The notes under the pieces were generated by a model, which was not told where the DNA came from, did no database searches, and saw nothing but the letters and a program-made list of their open reading frames with translations. A DNA stretch of 33,910 bases. It comes from an uncultured Candidatus Saccharibacteria bacterium (GTDB lineage Bacteria > Patescibacteria > Saccharimonadia > Saccharimonadales > CAMLKC01). The number at the start of each line of letters is the position of its first letter. Position 1 is the stretch's first letter. Both the position numbers and the translations under genes were made by a program. The DNA lies in NCBI GenBank assembly GCA_946480595.1, contig CAMLKC010000005.1:1-33910 (forward strand). The letters are read 5' to 3'. Positions 20,885 through 27,690 of the stretch are shown here, piece after piece.

Positions 20885-22177
20885 ATGAAACAAAAGGTTG
20901 CTCAGGGGGTACGAAAACTATTGCCAGCCGGTGCTGTGCACGGGCTGGAGGAGGTCTATCGCCGCGGGCGCGTGCAGCTTGTCAGCGCAAAATACGGCAA
21001 CCCGGCGCGCAGCTTGCGGGTGATTGCCGTAACTGGTACGAACGGCAAAACGACGACCATCAACTATATCAACGAGGTCTTAAAAGAAGCCGGCTTAAAG
21101 ACAGCTATGTTTAGCACGGCGGTCATCGAAGTAGCGGGCAAGCGCCAAATCAACGACCTGAATGCGACTGTCGCGACAACGCAGCGAATGCAAGAGTTTT
21201 TCCGCGACGCAAAAAAAGCCAAGGTAGACTATGTCGTTCTTGAGGTAACCAGCCACTCGCTGGACCAACATAAGCTTGCTACCGTACCTATCGAGGTGGC
21301 GGTCATGACAAACCTGACGCAGGACCACCTGGATTACCACAAAACAATGGAGCGCTATGCCGAGGCAAAAGGTAAGTTGTTTGCCAAACGCCCGAAGTTT
21401 ATCGTGCTGAACCGCGACGACGAATGGTTCGACTTTTTCAATCAATTCCAAGCCAGCCAGCAAAAAATTACCTACGGCGAGCACGAGGAGGCGGAAGCCC
21501 GGATCAACCGGACTAAGCTGTACAAAAAGGGAAGTGAAGCCACGGTCGTTATTGACCACCAGACAAAACTTGAGCTGGCAACGGCACTGCCTGGCAGATT
21601 CAACGTATATAATATGACCGCTGCCGCCGCCACGATGTATTTGCTCGGTATCAAACTAAAAGATATCGTGGAAGGCATTGCCAATCTTGAGGGTGTTCCG
21701 GGCAGGTTTGAACGGGTGGTTGAAGGCAAGGGATACGACGTGATTGTCGACTACGCCCATACGCCAGATGCGCTGCAAAAATTACTCGAAGCAGCAAAAG
21801 CAGTCACGAAAAATCGCGTTATTTTGGTCTTTGGCGCGACGGGCGACCGTGACAAGACAAAACGGCCGATCATGGGCGAGATTGCCGCCAAGTACGCCGA
21901 CCGAATCATGCTTACCGACGAAGAGAGTTACAACGAGGATCCTCAGGCTATTCGCGACCAAGTCCGCGAAGGAATTGAACGCTCGGGTGACACGGTGCGC
22001 ATGGCGGAAATTCCTGACCGATACGAAGCTATCGCTAAAGCACTTTCTATCGCCATGAAAGGCGACACAATCCTCATTACGGGCATGGGCCACGAGCAGT
22101 ACCGTATCGTGAACGGCGAAAAGCTGCCATGGAACGACGGCAACGTCGTGCGTGAGATCCTTGCTAACGGCAAATAG
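20885..22177 (+). CDS. murE: MurE-type UDP-N-acetylmuramyl-tripeptide synthetase
   Basis: This 430-aa Mur ligase adds the third amino acid of the peptidoglycan stem peptide using ATP. The P-loop is TGTNGKTTT (50-58). Other hallmarks are TTQRMQEF, EVTSHSLDQHK, NLTQDHLDYH, the carbamylated-Lys region YAEAKGKLF, VDYAHTPDAL, and GATGDRDKTKRP. The amino-acid-specificity loop reads YNEDPQAIRDQV, not the DNPR of DAP-adding enzymes, which argues for Lys or another diamino acid. It is slightly shorter than typical MurE (about 490) and has only a reduced N-terminal domain. It lies next to two FemAB genes, consistent with a Gram-positive-like bridged peptidoglycan. Confidence 0.92.
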   Translation: MKQKVAQGVRKLLPAGAVHGLEEVYRRGRVQLVSAKYGNPARSLRVIAVTGTNGKTTTINYINEVLKEAGLKTAMFSTAVIEVAGKRQINDLNATVATTQRMQEFFRDAKKAKVDYVVLEVTSHSLDQHKLATVPIEVAVMTNLTQDHLDYHKTMERYAEAKGKLFAKRPKFIVLNRDDEWFDFFNQFQASQQKITYGEHEEAEARINRTKLYKKGSEATVVIDHQTKLELATALPGRFNVYNMTAAAATMYLLGIKLKDIVEGIANLEGVPGRFERVVEGKGYDVIVDYAHTPDALQKLLEAAKAVTKNRVILVFGATGDRDKTKRPIMGEIAAKYADRIMLTDEESYNEDPQAIRDQVREGIERSGDTVRMAEIPDRYEAIAKALSIAMKGDTILITGMGHEQYRIVNGEKLPWNDGNVVREILANGK

Positions 22178-22179
22178 TT

Positions 22180-23217
22180 TTAGTAGTAACTTTCGTGATG
22201 TCTGTAAGCGTATAGCCGCAGTGCGACGCGCTCGCCCAAGCGAGTCCATAGCTTGTAAATAAGCGAATTCACGACAAGATCGTACGCGCCGATATAGTCG
22301 GTAACTTCCTTGTTGAAGCTGGTCTTAAAACGCCCAATGCCGTAGTGCGGATGATCCGGGTTGTTGATCTGATCAGATGGAGGAGCGCCGCAAAAGTCAT
22401 GGATACGTGCGCCGCGTTCTTTTGCCCATCGTATGACACTCCACTGCAGCAGATGGCTGGCGCCGTAGACGGACCGTTCGCGCACGGATGCCCCGTCTTT
22501 GTACGTGCTTTTTGTACCTAGCACCAAGGCGTAGGCTCCGGCAACGGTTTTTCCGTCGACTTCTGCGAAAAAGAGCTGCCCATATCCAGATTGTTCGTAA
22601 CGCTGCCAGAATACTTTGTAGTAATTATAACTACGGATAGAAAAAGATCCAGCTGCTGTTTCGGCAAGCAAGTCATACATGGTGCGGCAGTTCTCATCGG
22701 TTGCTTGGACTTTATGAACAATGACACCATCGCGCTCGGCACGACGAATAGCGTGGCGGCCTTTTTGGTTTAGCCTCGCCAGCACGATCTCCAGGTCGTC
22801 TGAAATATCCAATGTAACGGTAGAAAAATTCGGCTGGATAGGACGGACTTTTACGAGGCCAAGCTTTATGAGATCAGCCAGTGTTTCATCCTTTTTTAAG
22901 AGTTCAGGTTCTATCTTTACTGCGAACACGCCGTTATCACGTGCGAACTGTCGTAGCGTGGGAAGTAAATTGTCGAGCTCGCGAACTGACGTTACTCCCG
23001 GTCCTTTTGGTACGTACCAAAGTTTGTGCAACAAAAAACGTTTTTCCAGCACTGTAATAGCTGTATCGTCTGCCATGATAAACCGCGGCACCCAGCCGCC
23101 GAGCTTTTTTTGCTGGGCAAATTCGTATCCTTGGAATATATTGCCGCCGTCGGGATTGGCAATAATTCGGGCGTTCCAATCTTCTGTTTCGTCGGATGTG
23201 GCAAAGCGAATGTTCAT
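22180..23217 (-). CDS. FemAB/FemX-family peptidyltransferase 2
   Basis: This 345-aa protein starts at the ATG at 23217, 7 nt after TATAAT; the frame is open further upstream but those codons overlap the divergent promoter. It has the same two-GNAT layout as the enzyme at 16084: NIFQGYEFAQQKKLGGWVPRF (N-half), YVPKGPGV, then LARLNQKGRHAIRRAERDGVIVHKV. GASHLLQWSVIRWAKERG and YGIGRFKTSFNKEVTDYIGAYDL follow in the C-half. The two proteins are clearly related but not close, so they may add different residues. It converges on the MurE-like gene with a 2-bp gap. Confidence 0.9.
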   Translation of the reverse strand: MNIRFATSDETEDWNARIIANPDGGNIFQGYEFAQQKKLGGWVPRFIMADDTAITVLEKRFLLHKLWYVPKGPGVTSVRELDNLLPTLRQFARDNGVFAVKIEPELLKKDETLADLIKLGLVKVRPIQPNFSTVTLDISDDLEIVLARLNQKGRHAIRRAERDGVIVHKVQATDENCRTMYDLLAETAAGSFSIRSYNYYKVFWQRYEQSGYGQLFFAEVDGKTVAGAYALVLGTKSTYKDGASVRERSVYGASHLLQWSVIRWAKERGARIHDFCGAPPSDQINNPDHPHYGIGRFKTSFNKEVTDYIGAYDLVVNSLIYKLWTRLGERVALRLYAYRHHESYY

Positions 23218-23224
23218 TACCCGT

Positions 23225-23230
23225 ATTATA
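23225..23230 (-). promoter_or_regulatory. -10 element of the second FemAB gene
   Basis: TATAAT ends 7 nt before the ATG at 23217; the -35 is not evident. Confidence 0.5.
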
Positions 23231-23248
23231 CAAGATATATGTAAAAGC

Positions 23249-23277
23249 TTGGACGACATAAGCAAGTTGGGTATGAT
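23249..23277 (+). promoter_or_regulatory. promoter of the beta-helix surface protein
   Basis: TTGGAC (23249-23254), a 17-nt spacer and TATGAT (23272-23277). The leader of about 35 nt carries GGAG before the ATG at 23320. Confidence 0.6.
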
Positions 23278-23319
23278 AAACATAGATACACGAGAGACTA
23301 TCGAGTGTGGAGCCGGGGT

Positions 23320-25803
23320 ATGAAGACCAAAATTATCGTAAGTATGATAGGAGTGATCGTTGCTCTCACTGGCGTGGGGGTATGGTTGGCGTTTCATAAT
23401 ATAGCGCAGACGCCGGGTCCACAGACGGCAAAAAATACCGTTGCTCCGGTTATTCGTCTCAACATTCCAGCCGAAAGCCTCAGGCTTGGGTTGAACCAGC
23501 ATGAACTTCGGGTAGGAATTGCGGCGGATAAGGCCGAGGATATTGTCCGCGTAGAATACCTTATCGACAATATCGTAGCGGCTAGTACTATAGAGCCTCC
23601 TTTTGTTGTGACGATTGACGTGTCGCAGCTGAGTCCGGGAAAGCATGTGCTGCAGGCACAGGCTTACGATTCTGATGGGAATATGGGTAAAAGTGAGAAG
23701 TTTACTTTTACTATTAAGAAAGACGCAGGTGCGGCTCCGGCCAATGCCGATTCGCAGGCGGTCGTTTCCCGGAGCGATCCTTTTGGCAGCTCTTCCTCGG
23801 GCGGCGGTGCGACGGCAGTTTCGTCTCACGGTTCAAGCGGAAACAGTGCTAATAATGGCGGCACCGATGATGGTGATGACGATGACAATACGCCGCCTCC
23901 AGTAGATACGACGCCCTGGCCAGATGCTCCGCCGGCTTCTATATGTACGACAAAGCCGTGGAATAACGGCCCAACATCTGCACCCGCCGGAGCAGTAGCG
24001 GTTCCAGCCGGTGACAATAATAGTCTTAATCTTGGGCAAGATGATACGACGTACTGGTTTGCTCCTGGAATCCACACTCTAGGTACTGGTGAATTTAGCC
24101 AGATTATCGCGGGTGACAATGCGACATATATTGGTGCGCCAGGAGCGATTATTGATGGGCAAGGGCTGAACAAATATGCCTTTACCGGGAGCGCAGGCGG
24201 CGTGACCATTCGTTATCTGACGGTTCGGAATTTTATTAGTCCGCGTGACGAAGGTGTCGTCAACCATAACAGCGGGGCTGACTGGGTAGTTGAGTATGAC
24301 AACTTTCATAACAACAAGGGTGGAGCGGTGTTTTTGGGAACGAACAATGTACTTCGCTATAGTTGTCTAAAAGACAACGGTCAATATGGGTTCCAGGTAT
24401 ACTCAAACGACACTGGCGGCCCGACCAACGTGCTGCTCGACCACAATGAAATTGCCGGCAATAATACCGACGACTGGGAAGCGCACGAAGATGGTTGCGG
24501 CTGTACTGGTGGCGGCAAGTTTTGGGACGCGCATGCCGTGACGATTACGAACAATTACGTGCACGACAATTTAAGCGTCGGCCTTTGGGCGGATACCAAT
24601 GACACCGACTTTCTCGTGGAGGGCAACTATATTGCCGACAATGATTCGCAGGGGTTGTTTTATGAGATAAGTTACAATATGACCGTAAAGAACAACAACT
24701 TCATTCGCAACGGCCTTGTCGGCGGTCCTCAGAACGGTGGTTTCCCGACGGGCGCGATTTATCTGTCAGAATCGGGCGGCGACAGCCGCGTGGCTGGCCG
24801 GACGCACGAGATCCAGATTTACGACAACAATTTCGACAATAACTGGTCGGGGGTTATCTTGTGGGAAAATGCTGATCGTTTTTGCGCTTCGCCGAACAAT
24901 ACCAGCAGCGGCACCTGTACGATGGTCAACCCGAGTGTCACTCTCGCGACCTGCAGCGATCCGGCTGGTGGCGGTCAGGTTGACGAAGAGCCGTATTACT
25001 CGGATTGTCGTTGGAAAACACAGAACGTTCATGTGCATGATAATACGTTTGCTATGAACAAAGCAGAAATACCAGGTTGTTCAGCCGCCCCGCATAGCTG
25101 CGGCCTTCAGGGCATATTCGCCAATTCTGGATCATCTCCGTTGTGGTCTCCGTACATGGGCAGTGTCATTCAGCAGGCGATTACCTTTGATCAAAACAAT
25201 ACGTTTAGTAACAATACGTATACAGGTGATTGGAACTTTATGGTGAAGTCGCAGGACACGGTTGCCAGCCCGGCATTCTGGATGGCGCCACCATACAACC
25301 AAGATGCTGGCAGTACCTTTAATGGTAATTCACATCCGCAGACGGCCAATTTCCTTGACGGAAACACGGCAACGCTCGAGGGATCACTTGGTAAATGGGA
25401 CAACTGGTTCGGTGAGACGATCTCGCAGAGTACTGAGGCGCATGGCGGTACAAAAGGTCTCAAGGTAGCGATTGAAGATACGTTTTGGGGCGTGCAGCTT
25501 TCCAACTCACCGGGCTTTCCGGCAACCCCCGGGGCCAAAGTCGTGAGTTTTTGGACGAAGGGAAGTTACACTAACAGTGCCGTCGGAACACTAGCTGTGA
25601 AATGGGCAGATACGGATGGTGATTTGATCCAGACTAACAGCCTGCCTATTACCAATTTGACGGGCAGCTGGCAAAAAATATCGGCGGATGTTACTGCGCC
25701 TCCGGAAGCTGTGTATGTCTATCTGACGGTCACGAGCAGTTCGGGACATGTGGGCGACGTGGTTTACCTGGATGATCTTGTCGTAGGCGACAAGGAAGAG
25801 TAA
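23320..25803 (+). CDS. large secreted right-handed beta-helix protein with Ig-like and carbohydrate-binding-like domains
   Basis: This 827-aa surface protein has an N-terminal hydrophobic anchor (about 4-26) and an Ig-like domain (about 45-137; VEYLIDN...VLQAQAYDSDGNMGKSEKFTFTI). A Ser/Gly- and Asp-rich linker (about 140-205) follows. A parallel beta-helix (about 225-600) has many short Asn-rich coils (ITNNYVHDN, VEGNYIADN, VKNNNFIRN, IYDNNFDNN), as in pectate-lyase-like proteins. A terminal beta-sandwich (about 670-827; ending VYLDDLVVGD) resembles CBM4/9-type domains. Several cysteines in the helix (CGCTGGG, CSAAPHSCG) may form disulfides. It may bind or cut a polysaccharide, perhaps on a host surface; no catalytic set could be assigned. 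The start follows GGAG. Confidence 0.85.
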   Translation: MKTKIIVSMIGVIVALTGVGVWLAFHNIAQTPGPQTAKNTVAPVIRLNIPAESLRLGLNQHELRVGIAADKAEDIVRVEYLIDNIVAASTIEPPFVVTIDVSQLSPGKHVLQAQAYDSDGNMGKSEKFTFTIKKDAGAAPANADSQAVVSRSDPFGSSSSGGGATAVSSHGSSGNSANNGGTDDGDDDDNTPPPVDTTPWPDAPPASICTTKPWNNGPTSAPAGAVAVPAGDNNSLNLGQDDTTYWFAPGIHTLGTGEFSQIIAGDNATYIGAPGAIIDGQGLNKYAFTGSAGGVTIRYLTVRNFISPRDEGVVNHNSGADWVVEYDNFHNNKGGAVFLGTNNVLRYSCLKDNGQYGFQVYSNDTGGPTNVLLDHNEIAGNNTDDWEAHEDGCGCTGGGKFWDAHAVTITNNYVHDNLSVGLWADTNDTDFLVEGNYIADNDSQGLFYEISYNMTVKNNNFIRNGLVGGPQNGGFPTGAIYLSESGGDSRVAGRTHEIQIYDNNFDNNWSGVILWENADRFCASPNNTSSGTCTMVNPSVTLATCSDPAGGGQVDEEPYYSDCRWKTQNVHVHDNTFAMNKAEIPGCSAAPHSCGLQGIFANSGSSPLWSPYMGSVIQQAITFDQNNTFSNNTYTGDWNFMVKSQDTVASPAFWMAPPYNQDAGSTFNGNSHPQTANFLDGNTATLEGSLGKWDNWFGETISQSTEAHGGTKGLKVAIEDTFWGVQLSNSPGFPATPGAKVVSFWTKGSYTNSAVGTLAVKWADTDGDLIQTNSLPITNLTGSWQKISADVTAPPEAVYVYLTVTSSSGHVGDVVYLDDLVVGDKEE

Positions 25804-26652
25804 TTACACCGCGTGCAGTATACCTGGTCGTTTATGGGCGGCGATAGCTGCATCGAGTTCGGGTTTTAGTTCGGCCAAAATGGCGATACGCCTGTCGTGG
25901 GGAAGGGTGAGCTTGCCCTCAAAATCTTCGGGCCTGACGTGCGACCATAGGATGGCACTACTGTCATAGCCGCCTTCTTCTGCGCGCATTTTAGCTCTTT
26001 GTGCAGATGTTTCGTTGGACTTGAAATCAATAGGAACTCCGTCGATAAAATAGTCACCGCCCTTGCTGTCTTCTGTGACGGTGCCGCGCCTAAAATCGAT
26101 CCCGCCGACTGTTAATAGCTGTTCGACGGCCATTTCATTGCGCATCCCCACAATAGCTTCACGGGCGCGTTCGTGGAAATCACCAGCATGTTCTTGACTA
26201 TTTGTTGCAGAAAATACATCGGTCATAAATGTCAGCAACTGGTCGAAATCAAATTTTGATGCACCAGCCCCAATGACGTCGACGAGCGTATCATTAAAAC
26301 CGATAATCGTATTTTTGCTTTCGTAAAAACGATCTTTTTCTTGCGGCGGCATGTGTTGTGGCCTGCCGTAGCGGTTGCGCAGGTAATCAAGCGTCCGGCT
26401 ATCTTGGTAAAAGTTTTTTAGCCCAGCGGTAAGTTTAAACAAGTACGCGTCGAGACTTGGCTGTTCGATGGATGGTTTTGAAACATGTGAGTGAAATGCG
26501 CTTGCTGCAACGCGCCGGTGAAAGTGAGACCCTCGTTTTGTTTCATCCAGGCTGATCCTCGGCAGGCGGCTGACAAACTGGGCGTGAGTCTGCAGGCGAT
26601 CGATAAAACGGTCAGGATCAAGGATGTTGGGTTGAGATGGTGATTGTTTCAT
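25804..26652 (-). CDS. putative PD-(D/E)XK-type nuclease
   Basis: This 282-aa soluble protein has a helical N-terminal half (1-165) without recognisable domains. The C-terminal half contains a nuclease-like core: E173/E177 in the helix GMRNEMAVEQLLT, then GGD200-YFIDGVPI-D209-F-K211-S. The D-x8-D-x-K pattern, on two strands after a helix with Glu, is the restriction-endonuclease-like active site. This is motif reading, not a family match. It is monocistronic with a TTGACT-17-TTAAAT promoter and converges on the beta-helix gene with no gap between the stop codons. No methyltransferase or toxin partner is adjacent, so restriction or toxin roles are unsupported. Confidence 0.6.
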   Translation of the reverse strand: MKQSPSQPNILDPDRFIDRLQTHAQFVSRLPRISLDETKRGSHFHRRVAASAFHSHVSKPSIEQPSLDAYLFKLTAGLKNFYQDSRTLDYLRNRYGRPQHMPPQEKDRFYESKNTIIGFNDTLVDVIGAGASKFDFDQLLTFMTDVFSATNSQEHAGDFHERAREAIVGMRNEMAVEQLLTVGGIDFRRGTVTEDSKGGDYFIDGVPIDFKSNETSAQRAKMRAEEGGYDSSAILWSHVRPEDFEGKLTLPHDRRIAILAELKPELDAAIAAHKRPGILHAV

Positions 26653-26679
26653 GTTGGTTTTTTGTGATTTTCTAGTATC

Positions 26680-26708
26680 ATTTAAGCATAATTATTATAA
26701 AAAGTCAA
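26680..26708 (-). promoter_or_regulatory. promoter of the putative nuclease
   Basis: TTGACT (26708-26703), a 17-nt spacer ending in TGC, and TTAAAT (26685-26680), about 28 nt before the ATG at 26652. Confidence 0.6.
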
Positions 26709-26715
26709 TCGATGT

Positions 26716-26721
26716 TACAAT
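26716..26721 (+). promoter_or_regulatory. -10 element of the phosphohexomutase-like gene
   Basis: TACAAT ends 9 nt before the ATG at 26731; the -35 is poor. Confidence 0.45.
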
Positions 26722-26730
26722 GGAAAACGT

Positions 26731-27168
26731 ATGAGCGAAGAATTGATTAGTGCATGTGATATCAGAGGAACGGAAGCCTCGGGCCTGACGGTTGAATGCG
26801 CATGGAACGTAGGCAAGGCCCTGGCCGACTGGCTGCCTACGGCCGGAAGCGTTGCCGTGGTCTATCTTCCTACGCAAAAGCATATCGCTGATGCTGTCGT
26901 TGAAGGTTTACGCCTGCAGGGGCGAGCCGTGATTGATGGCGGAAGCGGTGATAAAGAGGCGGCGAAAGCCCGCATCAAGACGGCCGGTTTGTCTGGCGCC
27001 GCGGTTATTGGTTATGACGATACGTCGAAAATGACGACCATCGAACTTTATGGCGAAGATGCAGAGCGGATTGAGAGCGAAAGCGGATTACACGAAATTC
27101 AGCAGTTGGTTGAAGCTGGGAACTTTGTGCCGGCAGCCGTCAAAGGCGAACTTGTCCAACAGGCATAG
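26731..27168 (+). CDS. stand-alone phosphohexomutase domain I homologue lacking the catalytic serine loop
   Basis: This 145-aa protein looks like the first domain of alpha-D-phosphohexomutases (phosphoglucomutase/phosphomannomutase). It opens with ISACDIRGTEASGLT, matching the family's YDIRG start. The mutase-like helix AWNVGKALADWL and VAVVYLPTQKHIADAVVEGLRLQGRAVIDGG follow. Where the family has the phosphoserine loop TASHNP and NG-K, this protein has GAAVIGYDDTSKMTTIELYGED, so the catalytic Ser is absent. Domains II-IV are missing, yet the frame is intact and ends cleanly before the groES regulatory region. It may be a regulatory or sugar-phosphate-binding relic. It is in no operon with a full mutase here. 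Confidence 0.65.
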   Translation: MSEELISACDIRGTEASGLTVECAWNVGKALADWLPTAGSVAVVYLPTQKHIADAVVEGLRLQGRAVIDGGSGDKEAAKARIKTAGLSGAAVIGYDDTSKMTTIELYGEDAERIESESGLHEIQQLVEAGNFVPAAVKGELVQQA

Positions 27169-27187
27169 CCTATAAAACAACAAAAAA

Positions 27188-27214
27188 TTAGCACTCGGCG
27201 CTTGCAAGTGCTAA
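27188..27214 (+). promoter_or_regulatory. CIRCE operator (HrcA-binding) upstream of groES
   Basis: TTAGCACTC-N9-AAGTGCTAA matches the CIRCE consensus TTAGCACTC-N9-GAGTGCTAA with a single change. Because A- and T-runs flank it, the same palindrome can also act as an intrinsic terminator for the preceding gene. Confidence 0.93.
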
Positions 27215-27230
27215 TTTTTTTATTTACAAT
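27202..27230 (+). promoter_or_regulatory. groES promoter overlapping CIRCE
   Basis: TTGCAA (27202-27207), a 17-nt spacer and TACAAT (27225-27230). The -35 lies in the right half of CIRCE, so bound HrcA would block RNA polymerase. An alternative TTTACA-17-TACGGT lies 21 nt further on. Confidence 0.65.
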
Positions 27231-27278
27231 TGAGGTACAAGCGCATACGGTGCGCAAAAGTAAAACGGAGGAACTACA

Positions 27279-27542
27279 ATGAGTACACCTATCAAGCCTC
27301 TGGCGGATCGTGTTGTTGCGGTTCGAGAAGCTCAAAAATCTCAGACTGCAAGCGGCATCTACCTGCCGGATAACGCTAAAGAAAAACCAGTTCTAGCCGA
27401 AGTAAAGGCTATCGGCCCCGACGTAAAAGGCATTAAGCAGGGCGACAAAATTATCTACAAAGAATATTCGACGACCGAGCTGACGATTGATGGTACCGAG
27501 TATTTGATTGTTAAAGAAGAAGACGTTCTAGCGACTGTTTAG
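27279..27542 (+). CDS. groES: co-chaperonin GroES
   Basis: This 87-aa protein is the lid of the GroEL folding chamber. KPLADRVVAVREAQKSQTASGIYLPDNAKEKPVLAEVKAIGP contains the usual N-terminal strand and the mobile loop (SQTASGIYLPD) that docks to GroEL. DKIIYKEYSTTELTIDGTEYLIVKEEDVLATV is the normal C-terminal half. It is slightly shorter than the common 94-97 aa. CGGAGG lies 8 nt before the ATG. It is first in the groESL operon under CIRCE. Confidence 0.96.
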   Translation: MSTPIKPLADRVVAVREAQKSQTASGIYLPDNAKEKPVLAEVKAIGPDVKGIKQGDKIIYKEYSTTELTIDGTEYLIVKEEDVLATV

Positions 27543-27581
27543 TCCGTTTGGAATATCGATATACGTTCTTTTTCGGGTGCA

Positions 27582-27625
27582 CGTTCCGATTAAATAAATT
27601 GAAATCGGAACTCTCGGAACGAGAG
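27582..27625 (+). other. structured groES-groEL intergenic segment with two mutually exclusive pairings
   Basis: GTTCCGATT (27583-27591) pairs with AATCGGAAC (27603-27611), next to a second hairpin CTCTCG-GAA-CGAGAG (27611-27625). Alternatively CGTTCCGA (27582-27589) pairs with TCGGAACG (27614-27621), which breaks both hairpins. It lies within a 148-nt gap and ends 65 nt before the groEL start. Confidence 0.55.
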
Positions 27626-27690
27626 CGCCGCTCAAAAGAAGTATATCTTCATTCCTCTACACTCATTAAGCGTTAAGGAGAAATAGATTC

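Noticed and set aside
22180..23829. 549-aa version of the second FemAB gene
   Set aside because: The upstream 204 codons run through the divergent promoter and the beta-helix gene; family homology begins at the ATG at 23217.
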